NCBI GenBank assembly: GCA_028583405.1
Contig: CM053260.1
Location: 11,244,660-11,308,659, forward strand
Direction: 5' to 3'
Source: Pogonophryne albipinna
Lineage: Eukaryota; Chordata; Actinopteri; Perciformes; Artedidraconidae
DNA: 64,000 nt
Positions 12,615 through 24,653 of the stretch are shown piece after piece. The translations under genes were made by a program, and so were the position numbers. Every line of letters starts with the position of its first letter. Positions within the stretch are counted from its first letter, which is position 1. The notes beneath the pieces were generated by a model. That model searched no databases. It saw nothing but the letters and a program-made list of their open reading frames with translations, and had not been told where the DNA came from.

Positions 12615-15600
12615 TTAAAGTTTTGTGCCATCGTATGTATCCTGAAATCAATCAGAAAGCAGTTTAGTTTAATCAAAATGTTAAGTATCAACCTTGCACG
12701 TCCACCTGGACATCAGCTGCACATACTCACCACTGATGGCTCGTATCTGGGGATAGATGTGGCTCCGCGGTGGTTCAGACAGTAGAGCACAGCATCATGA
12801 ACAGAGACAAAAAGACTTCTCTTTGTAATCGTCTCAGAGAAGAAGTCACCAAGCTCTAATTGTTCCACTACAGGGGCTGAGGAAAAAACATTTTACATAC
12901 AATTTACTACCACAGTGGAGACTTTTCATGCAGTGCAGGCTTCAGGAAAAGTGGGTTCACTTACCTTGACAACAAGCAATGTAGATATCTACATCAATCT
13001 CACTGAAGTCATGGATAATCTGCAAAAAGGAAAATTCAGAATATGTATGCTGTTTGTTCCCCATCAGTTGCAACTAATCACCCTTATTAATTATCTCACA
13101 GTTAATCATCAGAGTTTATGTAACAGTTAAAGAGTACTATACATTATGTATATAATAAACTCCCATTTCAGTGACATCAACACCAAGACAAAATTAAATC
13201 AAAATCAGTTTTGTTTGTGTTGAGGATTTGTCATTCCCTTATCAAAAGGATAGCAAGGATTTTTTGTATCCTTAGCAATATAATTATATGTCAGGTCCAG
13301 GTGTTTTCAGATCTGCAAGTAAAAAACTCAACAAAATATAACATAGGTCGAGTAATTTAAAGATATTGTAATGCGGACATTTTCTAATGACAACTTTAAA
13401 GGCATTTGTCCTTAAATTAAATATTTCTCACTTTAGTACTTACATTTTTGATAGTCTTGATTGCCACTATGTCAATGAAGTTAGCTGTGGAGAGGTCGAT
13501 AATGATTGAGTGAATATCCCAGCTCCACTTGCCCAGTGACCCAAGAGAGATGCGCTCCAGATCGCGGCTGAGCGTGTCATCGCTGCTGGAGTCCAGGGTG
13601 GTGGTGTCCCCCTCCTGCAGCTCGGAGATGGACCCTAAGCTGGTGCAGTCTGGTTCTCCTCCCTTCAGGTACTCCCATCTGTCGGGGGTTCGAGGAGTAG
13701 TTGGGATGATGAACACTGTCCCGTTCTCCCTCTCAGTGCAGCCCTGCTGCTCTCTGTCCGTAACATCCCCGTCCACACAGGTGTTTCTCCAGCTGGCGGC
13801 CTCTTCCTCCACAGAGAACACCGACGCTCCAGATAGATGTTTGGCTGCCCTCTGTGCTGCCCGTCTCTGAAGAGGGGTACGAGAAACAAATCAGTCAAAC
13901 TCCTTTTAACAAAGCAGACTTTTTTGGTAGCTTGATCATTGGTCACCTGTAGTTTTGTCCAGTGTTACTCTTCAGCCATTTACTTTAATTATTAGTAAGT
14001 TGATTAGTCGAGTAATTTACTAATCCAAACAATTATCGACCAGCCATTTTTACATTTAATAGATAAAGCAATTAATTGACATCATTAATAAATAATTTGA
14101 TCACCATTTGCAGCCCTACTTTTTTTTAATTCACAGGATTTGGGTGAAAATCTTTTTCACTGTTCGTTAAAATCTTTACTATTTTTTAAAGTATTATTTT
14201 TGCAGTTGTATTATACATCTCAACCGTACACACCTCTTTTTTGGCTTGCCTTTTTGCCCGCCTCTCGGCCCTCCTTTCTCTACGTCTCTGTTTGGCCTCC
14301 TGCCTCTTCTTATAGATAATCATTTTACTGATGTCAAGCCCACTCTGAAAAAAGATCAACAAGAAAAATAATACATAATCTGCATCTTTTAAAAATATTA
14401 AGGAACAAAAACAAGATATTTATGCTTTGTCTAAAGTCAAAGATGAATCTTGATTGGGCCAAATTTGACCCAGAGTCAATTCTGCTGAACACCAAATTAT
14501 ACACTCTCTTTTTAGAGACCTTCACACTTGGCTAAAATGGTCAAAATCAGTTTTGTCGTGTTTATATAAAGCAAAGCATTTGAAAGGGGCCTGATTCTTT
14601 GGCAACATCCTCTGTGGCCAGTATGTAGAGACTGGACTGATTATTTTACTTTGTTTTTCACTATGAAAGAGAACAAACCTTTTCTTTCAGAGCCTCGATG
14701 TACAGATCAGCATTGGCAAAATAAACTGTAGCGGAGGAGCGAAATATAGTAACACCAGGAACATCTCTCGCCTGTAAAAAAGCAAAAGGTTATTCGCATT
14801 TTTCTTGTGAGTGTGGGAAAGATCTTATTTACGGTTAGTCCTCTTGTTTCACCTCTCTGTGGGTCTCTATATCCACATACAGTTCTGTACCTGGAACGTT
14901 TCCCAGAACAGAGTATGTTGGCCTTAAAGGAATAAAAGACAACAAAATATTATTTTCTATACAGTATTATTTTTGCAATCTGGCTACATTTGCATCCTAA
15001 CACCATTGGCTTATATATATTCCCACATACACAGTATAACCCAGATACTGAAGGGAGAAATAATATGATAAAGTTCAGAGGAGTCTTACATCTGAGTTCT
15101 GAAAATGACAGTCAGCAGAGCAAAGAGGATGGATGCTGCCAGACCCAGATCCAGATTGAGCAGCAGTGTTGACACCCAAGTGACCAACCACACCATCTGG
15201 GGGGGTGCAGCATGATAATGAAAAGGAAACAAGAACAATGGCTGTTTCTAGATTCAACACCACACTTGATTATGTTGCAGTTGTTTCTTGTAGGGGTATT
15301 GTTCAAATGAATAATAATTTAACCCCTCACCAGATCGATCTTGCTGCGTTTCCACAGTGTAACAATGTCCGAGTGCTGCTTGAACATGCCCTTTAGGTTT
15401 ACAAAGACAATCGCTGCAAGGACAGCCTGAAACAAGCACAACCAACAATATTAATAAGAACAATCCATTACAATAACATCTCATGCATTAGATATTAACC
15501 TTAAGTCTACTTTGTAGTGAAGAGGAGTGTTAGAGTAACAGAACCTTTGGCAGCTCCTGGAACAAGGGTCCAAGTTTCAGTATAGTCACCAACACAATTA

Positions 15601-18600
15601 GAGACGAGGCAACGGCGGCCATCTGCAATAAAAACATGAAGTTTCTGGTTGTTTTGAACTATTTGTGTTCAGAGCAGTAATGGTAACATGGTAACACAAA
15701 TAACAATGTTGCTGTATTTTGAAAGCCAATAAAAAAGTGTTCGATTTTCCTACGTACACAATGTGGTTTTATTTAATTAAACATTATTTGCTTTTTACTC
15801 TTACTCAATCATCCTTAAATGGGTCATAATAGAGTATAACTACTGCATGTTGCATGTTCACAGTACTTGTGAGGTCAAGCTGATATAATCTTGTTAGTTC
15901 TGCTGCTCACTCACTTGAGTTTTCCCTCCGGTGGTTTCTTGAATCAGACTTCGAGACATAGAGGAGCAGACGGAGAAGCACTGGAAGAATCCTCCCACCG
16001 CATTACTGAGACCCAGCGCCACCAGCTCCTGAAGCAGGGTGGAGAAAGAAACATTTGAATGAGAAGAGAAATAAGGTGTGAGAAAATGATTGTACACTAA
16101 AGGTATCTGCAGAAATAAAGTTTATTAAAGACATTATTTACCTGGTTGCTATCAACCTTGTATCCATGTTTCAGTGCAAATGTTTTGCCAAGTGAAATAG
16201 ATATGGCATATCCAACCATGGCCAATGCAAAAGCATCTCCAATAACCTCTCCAAAGAGACTTGCATCTGGAACACTGGGAGGACTTAGACTGGTGAAAAG
16301 GTAGAGGAAAAAATAAATCAGTTAGTAATAAACAATAGAGCTTCAATGTTTAGAGGTATAAACAAAGAAAATAATCCCCATCAATTAATAGATGAAGAAT
16401 ACCATTTCATAAAAAAAGTAGAAATGCTATTTTCAGCCTCTAGGTTTGGTGCTGACAATTACAAACATACAAATGATAATTGATTAATCTAAAAAATAAT
16501 CAGCAGATCAGTGTGAAATGAAAATGATTGTTGGTTGCGTCTTGCAAAACAAGATGGGGAATGTGACTCAAAAAAGAATTACAGCAGTATAAAATAAATC
16601 GAAATGCTTACCCACTAGGAATTTCTCCAACAACTGAAATAGTGTAGTTTCTGTTCAAGTGGGTATAGGCTGATATCAATGTCCCCGCCACAATCTAAAT
16701 CCATAATTGGAAATAATACAGATGAAACCACAAACAACACCTTTTAATCCATTAACAAGAATCATTAAAAACCTGTTAACCATATGCTAGAGGTAAAACT
16801 AATTATTAGCCTTAAAGAATCTCAATTTTTGCTGTAAACTGCACAAACTCAGAGGCCCAGGCACAACTGCTGATTCAGCTGCTTAGCTTTCTGTGTCTGT
16901 GCTTTTTAAAGCTGCAACATCAGCAGCAGCAGCGCAGAGCACAGAGGGGATAACACGAAGAGAGGCCAGAGAGTGTGTCGTCTTATCAACTGACTGTGAT
17001 GAGCTCCACTGGGATCGGCACTGGCAGCTTTGGACTGATGAAAGAGTTGAGCTCCTTCGCTGCAATCAAAAACACCATGGACACAGCGCTGACCACCAGT
17101 GTGGGAAGATGAGTGTAAGGCAGCAAGGAGCAAACATCCTTCAGAGTCTGAAAAAGGAAAATAAAAAGCAGTAGGTGGTTATGGCTTAGTCCTGTAAATA
17201 ATAAAACACATACATGCTTTGATGCACACACCAAATGATTTTGAGTCATAGTAACATCCCTCAAGGGAGACATGTTTTCTGTCAGCAGGATTACAGAACT
17301 ACTGGCTCAATGTTTATTGAACTTTGTGGAAGTGTATTCACATCTTTCTTGATAAATAAATTCACCACAGTGAACTTATTGTAAATGTTTTATATCGTTT
17401 TTATTCCAATTCAAACCTATATCGTCCCATCCCTAATATTATTTAATTGATCCCTGATATGTCCAACCTCAGCTATGTCCTGTTTCAAGCCTGAAATACA
17501 TTACAGTTGGAGAGAGTGTCTTATAAAGGAAGTATGTGTGATATAAATATATTTTCTTACATAAAAGAGATAACACTTTTCAAAGATTTCCAGTTGAATA
17601 CAAGTTTAAATAAAATTATGACAAACGCACAACAACCTTTTTTGAGTTGTCATTCTTGGTAGGAAGTAATCAGAAGAAATGACTTGATACTACTCACATA
17701 CACCATTGAAAAGGGACCACTAAACCGTGTTGGTGAGACTCCAAAGATGTACTTCAGTTGTGCCACCACAGCATGAGCTGAAGCAGCCGTTGTGTAAGCC
17801 CGCACCAGAGGCTCGGACAAATACGTTCCCACAAATCCAAACTTCACCAAACCCAGAGCCACCTATGAAAACAATCAGGTATGTAAATGTGAGTTTTGGC
17901 AGCTTCAACAACAAAATGGCGTGTTATGATTTCAGTAAAAGGTTCAGACCTGAATTAGTCCTCCTAGGACCGTAGTAGCAACCGCTACCTGCACCCTGTA
18001 TGAGTCTCTGGCAGTTATGTTCACCTCTGCAGTGACGTTGGTCCCATTTTGTATGAGGAAATTCACATCTGGAGCAAGTCTCTCTGTCACACTGCCCACC
18101 ATGATGCTGAGCACAGTAAATGTCCCTGAAAACAATGAAGAAAAGTATTATTACAGAGGTTGTAATGATAACGGTGTAACGTCTCTCTTTTATTATACTG
18201 CATATAGCTTATTTTAGCATTTACTTAATATAATAGCATATTTTGGTCAGTTTATCCTTGCTTTATAGCATATTATTTGTTATATTGTGTACCAGTACTG
18301 CTCTATGTGCTCTATTAACTTTCAATCTCTCTTTTGAATACCGATAGAGATATGACGTGATGTTCCAAAAAAGAAGTAGATCAATGCTGGATAGAGGGAC
18401 GAGTACAGCCCAAATACAGGAGGTACGGAAGCCAACATCGCATATGCCAAACCTGTAAGAAAACACAAGTTTGGTTACACCAATCTCAGTCTTTACTTAT
18501 GAATATTTGTATGAAGCTTTAGCATTTTACTGGATTAAATGATGGATTAAAGTTGAATTAGTAGGTTTTTGTCATTCACCCTTTAAGTCATGAAATAATG

Positions 18601-19051
18601 GACCATTGTCATACCTTGGGGCAGGTGCATTATGCCCACACTGATGCCGGAGATGAGGTCTGGCATGCCATAGTCCCAGACTGAGTATTTGGGCACCCAG
18701 TACAACACCGGCAAGCTGCTCATCACGCTGTGTTTCAGTTTGGGTACTGTACATCTGGAAGAGATGTGAAGGATATAGAAACAAGTTTTTATATTGGATA
18801 AAGCTTAAAGGACAAATAACTGAAATGGGTCTGTGGTTATCTTTGAATAGAAGATCAGACCATTCCTCTACATCTAAAGTAGAGTAAATTTGAAAGCCAT
18901 GAAATGTGTCTTACCTTAAGGAGTCTTTTAGGCGTTCAGTTAGAGAAGATTGATTGTCAGAGTGAGTTTTTCTCTGCGTTATCTCTTCCAGTCTCTGCTC
19001 ATCCAGCACCTCCCGCTCCACAATGTATTTCCCAAATCTGCGTGAGTCCAT
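12615..19051 (-). CDS. slc26a6: SLC26 family anion exchanger, SLC26A6-like
   Basis: An apical Cl-/HCO3-/oxalate exchanger type; in fish this family secretes bicarbonate, sulfate and oxalate in intestine and kidney. Nineteen coding exons on the minus strand: 19051-18915, 18754-18615, 18452-18342, 18125-17950, 17862-17698, 17147-16995, 16694-16612, 16289-16142, 16028-15915, 15622-15545, 15426-15331, 15196-15090, 14922-14853, 14771-14679, 14344-14234, 13866-13444, 13019-12965, 12876-12731, 12641-12615. These total 810 residues. Visible blocks: the N-terminal [60 protein letters not shown] (with the conserved family NxxGG), and a STAS domain starting at [15 protein letters not shown]. The 423-base exon encodes a long Ser/Thr-rich insert inside STAS. 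The C-terminus ends TKL, a class I PDZ ligand as in SLC26A6. SLC26A3 is the main alternative; the p4htm neighbour favours SLC26A6. Confidence 0.9.
14596..14632 (+). repeat. 37-bp direct repeat, copy B (in slc26a6 intron)
   Basis: Matches copy A at 11938-11974 in 36 of 37 positions and lies between two slc26a6 coding exons. Relative to slc26a6 transcription it is antisense, so its pre-mRNA carries the complement of the p4htm 3' UTR copy. Confidence 0.9.
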
Positions 19052-19330
19052 TGGTCTGAATCTTTGCAACTTTTCTTATCCTTTACTACTGATGCTCCTG
19101 TTCGTCTGTCACAAGAACAACTGTGCATATGTACACCATATTGCCTAATGGTTAACTAAAGGAGGATGTTAGGTTGGAAAAAGCTAACTGTTGGGGAAAA
19201 ATTCTCCTTTGCCCTCTGACACAGATGACCAGCCTTGGCATCTGTTATCTCCCTTAATTAAGGATGGGGCTGCTTCAGCCATATGTTGTTGTTGCCAGTT
19301 TATGACCAGGCACCTTTCGGTCAAACATAG

Positions 19331-19336
19331 TTTATT
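19331..19336 (-). terminator. AATAAA downstream of the 19486-19782 ORF
   Basis: TTTATT on the plus strand gives AATAAA on the minus strand, 150 bases after the stop of the small minus-strand ORF. This is the expected distance for a real transcript end, but such hexamers are common by chance in AT-rich DNA. Confidence 0.3.
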
Positions 19337-19485
19337 GTTATGGGGACAAAAGGAACGCTTCCTTTTTGGGGCTTGTTGACTCCAAGGTGTGAAATCTTCG
19401 AGGTCATAAGCGTCAGTTGCAAGTAATTCAGTGTCCCCATCTGTTTAGTCTATCTAGTCAAGAATGTTGATTACTCTCCTCCAAA

Positions 19486-19782
19486 CTAGTTAAAAGGTCT
19501 ATCCAGAGACAGGCGCTTCAGAATTGATTGTGGAAACTCTACCGTGTAGTCAGACCTCTGGTTCTGGACATGCTTTGTGAATTCTCTGGCCAATACTCCA
19601 AATAAACCATCAGTGTTTGACATCAAAGCTCCAGCTCTCCTCGTGTCTCCTTTTGAGTCTGCATTGCACCACAGAAGTTTCCCCAACACTAAGGATGTAA
19701 TTATGGTGTTAAAGAGGACAAAATGGAGGTAATGAAGCATAAAAAGTCTCCTTATACTCAATGCATTGCTCATGGAAAACAT
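19486..19782 (-). CDS. Unassigned ORF, possible small secreted protein (98 aa)
   Basis: I do not recognise this. The minus-strand frame starts at an ATG that directly follows a strong acceptor-like sequence (a T-run ending TTTGGTTCAG), so a 5' exon may lie upstream. It reads a basic N-terminus (SIRR), a hydrophobic core of about 25 residues (LHFVLFNTIITSLVLG), then a polar tail of about 57 residues with two dibasic sites (TRRAG and LKRLS). It ends DRPFN. That is the layout of a signal peptide plus a processed peptide, or of a single-pass membrane protein. An AATAAA follows 150 bases after the stop. It lies between the slc26a6 start and kbtbd12. A chance ORF is a real alternative. Confidence 0.3.
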   Translation of the reverse strand: MFSMSNALSIRRLFMLHYLHFVLFNTIITSLVLGKLLWCNADSKGDTRRAGALMSNTDGLFGVLAREFTKHVQNQRSDYTVEFPQSILKRLSLDRPFN

Positions 19783-21265
19783 CTGAACCAAAAAAAAGAA
19801 GTCCAAGTAGTATGTGTGTATGTAGTATGTATACAACACACATGCTTTTCAATAATTCTCCTATTTGTTTAATAACTATGGCTATGGAACCCTGTTGTTG
19901 TTTCTTCATTGGTAAAATGTCTCCTCTGTATCCGCTCTATTCTACAAACTGATATTTATGTAATCGTTAGATATTTTTACATACTTGCTCTGTACCAAGG
20001 CCTACAATAATTTCTTTAAAAAAATAATACATTGAGTATATAAACTTCCTTTTGGTTGGTGCAAAAGTCCTGATTTCATTTCTCAAACTTAATGGACAAT
20101 GTGTGATTATTGCAACATGTGGGCAGAGAGCACACTGGGCCTTTAAGAGAGTGCCGTCATGAAATCTGAATCCGAACTCGAAGCAATGTTTCATTTCAGT
20201 CCTTCCAGAGCTGCACATACGTGACTGAGGCAAACAACATGTAACATTACTTTACTCACAAAGTACAACATAATCCCAATAAATCTAATAAAGAGTATCA
20301 ATATAATTCAATGTATGTCTCTATCATGTCTTAGATTACAAGTTAACACTGTCCTGACCAGGGAAACCTTCTGACCTACTTGCTGTCGGCAACAACACTG
20401 TCTATTTTGGGTTGGCAGCTCAGAGGGCCACAGCAGACGAGGGGGTACATATCTTAGTGTCCTGCAATCTCTCAGACCTTCTCTAACACAGCTGACTGAC
20501 CTATTCAGCAACATCAACAACACATGGAAATGTACTCGTCTTTTTAGACTGAAGATTACCAAGGAGCTAATGATTATGGTAAGGCTTTAAAAGGGCATGC
20601 TGTAATACAAAGGACAGATGTGGTGCTAAGTTATAAGAGTGTACAGGCTATATGGACAATGGTGGTGGACATTTGGCTAGTATTGAATATATTTAAGGCT
20701 AATAGAACATTTATATTTTTAGAATCAGAGCAGCATTTTCATTACCGTGGCCATAAAACAACAATAACAATTTTATCGCAATATAAATAGAAGATAATAA
20801 TAATGATATTAATAATGCTAATATTACTAAAAATAATCATAATGATTAAAATAATAATAATATTATAAAAATAATTATAATAGTTATACAAATATAAGCA
20901 AAATTATCTTCAATTGTTTGTCTGTTTTTGGCACATTAGTCTAATTTGTGCCAGATAGAAAAAAACAACTAAATTATTTATAATGTATGTAATATTATAT
21001 GTGTGTTTTTTAGATGACATAACATTTATTTTTAAATATCATGGTTATTACCCATTCTGGTTTATTGGGATATTCTTTAATGTTAACAAATGTTGAATAG
21101 AAGTTTTAGTATTAATTATACTTTGAACTACTGTTTCTTATGATATTGATGGCTTCTAAATCATTTGTTTTCTTCTTGTTTTTCTAGAGACAATCTCCTG
21201 ACCAGGTGTTCAGATTGCATAACACTTCCTAACTTTTGTAAATATTATTGTCACTAAAAAGTAAA
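19783..21265. other. Intergenic region before kbtbd12, with AT-rich simple repeat
   Basis: No confirmed gene. From about 20755 to 20890 the sequence is almost pure A/T with many AAT/AATAAT units. A minus-strand frame at 20308-20562 begins with a basic/hydrophobic stretch, contains a CCC run, and meets a GTAGGT donor-like site in frame. It could be an upstream exon of the 19486-19782 ORF, but this is unproven. TATATAAA at about 20036-20045 is TATA-like on the plus strand. The kbtbd12 promoter and 5' UTR should lie in the right part. Confidence 0.45.
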
Positions 21266-23711
21266 ATGGATGTTACCTCCAAACATGGGCTGGTGCTGCT
21301 CAACCAGCTGAGGAAGATGAGGGAGAGCGAGCATCTGACGGATGTGGTGCTGGTTGCTGAGGGAATCAGCTTCCCCTGTCACCGGGTCGTTTTGTCCGCT
21401 TTTAGTCCTTATTTTCGTGTTATGTTCACCTGCGGCCTTCGCGAATGCAACACTAGAGCAATAGTTCTGCGTGACACCCCTGCAGACAGCCTGGCCCTCC
21501 TGCTAAACTACATGTACTGCTCAGATCTTGCTCTCACCAACGCCAATGTGCAAGGCATCTCTATTGCATCTTTTCTCCTGCAGATGGACGACGTCTTCCA
21601 TCGCTGTCAGCTGCACATGACCGAGAACATGGATGCTTCCAACTGCCTCGGTGTGTATTACTTTGCCCGTGACCTTGGAGCGGAGGATTTAGCTGAACAT
21701 GCTCAGCGCTTTCTTGGGCAGAACTTTGTCCAAGTCTGCCAAAATGAGGAGGTCCTGGAGCTGGAGGCCCATCAACTGGGAAAGCTGCTGACCTCTGATG
21801 ACCTTAATGTTTCACAAGAAGAGACCATCCTGGATGTGGTCCTCCGCTGGGTCAGACACTGCACTGTGGAAGATGGAGAGGTCCGTAATCTGCACCTTCC
21901 TGAACTCCTGAGGAAGGTCCGTCTGCCACTGATACACCCTGACAATTTGAAAGAGGCGATGAAGAGGAACACGGCCCTGCTGTCTGACGCTGAGTGTCTT
22001 GAGATGCTCAATCAAGCCTTGGATGTCACAGCGATGCACCCCTCAGCAGCGGCACGCAAGCTAAAGCTGCGCTACGGCATGGAGACCACAGACCTGCTGC
22101 TCTGTATTGGAAACGATGGTGGTGGGATTAGATCGAGATATGGCAGCTTTGCTGAGCGCAGCTTCTGCTATGCCCCATCCACAGGCCGAACCTACTACAT
22201 CACTTCACCTCGCTACGCAGAGGCTCTGGGGTTTGTGTGTGCCGGGGTTGTTACTGAAAAAAATGACATTATAGTCGCAGGAGAGGCAAGTGCTCGCAAA
22301 ATGGCCCGACAGAAAGACATTAACGTTGAGATTTACAGGTAAGACATTAGATGACACATTTGATAACTGTGTATTTGCCACTCAGATGGCACTGATTGTT
22401 TTCCCTGTTTGCCAGGTACAAAGTGGAGGCGCAGGGAAGTTGGGAGTGCCTGTCGTCAGCAGAATACCGAGACTCCTACGCTCTGGCATCACTGGGGGAA
22501 ACTCTGTATCTGCTGGGGGGGCAGATGAAGCTGAAGAACCAGCTTCTCATCACTAACTGTGTGGAGCGGTGGTCTCTGCAAGGAGGGCCGTGGCACAGTG
22601 CAGCGCCCCTGCCTCTGCCTTTAGCCTATCACAGCGCAGTCGGGATGAAAGATCGCCTTTATGTGATCGGGGGTCGAACACCACAGGTAATATCAAAATA
22701 TCTTAACATTATTTTAATGGCTAAAAAAAAAAACGTACAACCATTTTAGTCATACATTTAAAGTGAATGTGAGACTTTTGAGACCTGCAAAAACCTTGAG
22801 TGTCTGTATGTGACCCCTCTCTGGCTGCTTTGTCTCCCTCTCTCTCCCCTTCAACCACCCAGTCATACCGGACGGATGATGAGCCGGACCGTCTCAGTAA
22901 CCGACTGCTGGAGTATGATCCAAACATAAATAAGTGGACAGAGTTAGGACCCATGAAGTACTCAAAGTATCGCTGCAGTGCCGTTGTACTCAATGGTGAC
23001 ATTTATGTGATGGGTAAGATTATGTATTGTTTTCTTTTTAATCTCTCTTGGTATGCAATATTTTTGATGATCCTTTTAGAGGGTGTTGACTGATAGCACA
23101 TTTTCTATAGATACAATATATACTATAATTACAATATTGTAGGGAAACTCTGATTGTGCTGCACTTATTCTGCTAAACAAATGAAACTTTATTGATTCAT
23201 GTTAGAAATAGTTTGAGAGAATTAAGCCATTTGCTGATGAAATATGGATTTTGCAGGTGGTATTGGTTGTGAGGGCAGTGACTGTGGGCAATCACGCCAC
23301 TGCCTTGATGCTGTGGAGATCTACAACCCAGATGAAAATAAGTGGAGGGATGGACCTCCTCTCCCATTCGCACAGCTCTCTCTGCGCACCAATGCCTCAA
23401 ACGCAGGAGTGGTGGGAGGCAAGATCTATGTGTGTGGATACTACAAAGGAGCAGGTAAGAAAAAATATCCGTATCCATTTAATTAAAAGTGCTTGAAAGA
23501 TGTTTCCATGGGACTGAAATCTGTTTCATTACTACTTTTAGATCGTCATGACGATATAACAAAGGACATTTTGGAGCTGGATCCGTGGGGGGGCCGGTGG
23601 ACTGTGGTGGCTCGGCACGCTCTGATGCATGATAACTATGACGTCTGCTTAGTTGCAAGTCTCAACCCGAGGGGACTCATGTCCCCACCTGCAGACTTAG
23701 TTAAACAGTGA
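21266..23711 (+). CDS. kbtbd12: Kelch repeat and BTB domain-containing protein 12
   Basis: A BTB-BACK-kelch protein of the type that serves as a Cullin-3 ubiquitin ligase adaptor; its substrate is not known to me. Five exons: 21266-22338, 22416-22686, 22863-23013, 23257-23454, 23542-23711, giving 620 residues (human KBTBD12 about 623). The BTB domain is at about 26-120 ([33 protein letters not shown]). BACK follows to about 245 ([17 protein letters not shown]). Kelch blades run from about 270 to 590 ([43 protein letters not shown]). Close agreement along the whole length with KBTBD12, including [16 protein letters not shown] and [15 protein letters not shown], fixes the identity. The ATG at 21266 starts the conserved [15 protein letters not shown]. 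The first exon carries more than half of the protein. Confidence 0.95.
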
Positions 23712-23761
23712 CCCCCCCTCTCAAATCAGGCCAAAGTCTGTGTTGGAGAATTAGCAAAGGA

Positions 23762-23767
23762 AATAAA
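23762..23767 (+). terminator. kbtbd12: Poly(A) signal of kbtbd12
   Basis: AATAAA about 50 bases after the kbtbd12 stop codon, implying a very short 3' UTR if used. Confidence 0.5.
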
Positions 23768-24653
23768 TGATTCATTATTAATGCACTTAATGCTGGGCTA
23801 AAGGCGTTCATTCTTTTCCTGCATGGAAGAGGATCTGCAGTTAATGATTTGCACGCTGTCGCAAGAGATTCTCCTGTTAATGAGAATACAAAAGAACATT
23901 TGTAAATACAGTTTGTCATTTTGTATTGCGCAAGATCTGCAGAGATTGATCCCCTAAAACCTGCAGCTGTGTGGCACAAAATTATCAGCAACACAAAATA
24001 ATTTCTTTCGACATCAAGACATACACATATATGGTACAGAAATATACCACACAGATAAATAGAAAAAAACATCTCTATGGGTCGCTTAATCCAGAATAAT
24101 GACTGAAACGATTATGCCAAGGAATTTTCTGTCAATCAATAATTGTATGGCAATGTCAATTTACTATAAATAAGTTGACATGTCATACATAGTTGAATAT
24201 CGTATTCATTAATGAGTTTGTTCTTTTGATGGATGCTTGCTAAAGCAAATGTGTTCTGCTAATAAACAAACTACACGTTAGCAATATTATGGAAAACGTT
24301 TGTTTATTTGAATACAGTTGTTTGTTTATTTACATTGTGTACTATTTATTTACAAGTGTAAGTACAGAATACATTAGTTATTAATCAAATACATATTGTA
24401 TCTCAGCAGAAATAAGTTTAAAGGTATATTTGTAGGTTAGTCATTTCTTAACTTATTTATTAGTACCTTTTTACATCCCTCTAAATCTTTTTGAACATTA
24501 AACATTTATCAATGTGTTAATTTGTCTACAAACTGAGAAACTTTACAACTAGTATAATAGGTCCAGAGTAAGGATAATTAGAACAACACACATTTCAGGC
24601 TTTTACTCTGAAAATAACAAAAAATGTACACTTCATACTCTTTTACTCCTCCT
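23768..24653. other. Interval between convergent kbtbd12 and iho1
   Basis: About 890 bases of AT-rich DNA without coding potential that I can see. It contains several AATAAA-type hexamers on each strand and should include the iho1 3' UTR (minus strand), for example TTTATT near 24457 on the plus strand. Confidence 0.5.

Noticed and set aside
13036..13233. Plus- and minus-strand short ORFs in slc26a6 introns
   Set aside because: No conservation signal or splice context; the coding exons of slc26a6 are accounted for on either side.
19486..19515. Resemblance of KR-LSLD near the end of the unknown ORF to CRH/urocortin-type peptides
   Set aside because: Only a few residues agree and the frame stops at once, so no mature CRH-family peptide could be made.
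22721..23002. Minus-strand ORF across a kbtbd12 exon
   Set aside because: Shadow of the kelch-repeat exon at 22863-23013.
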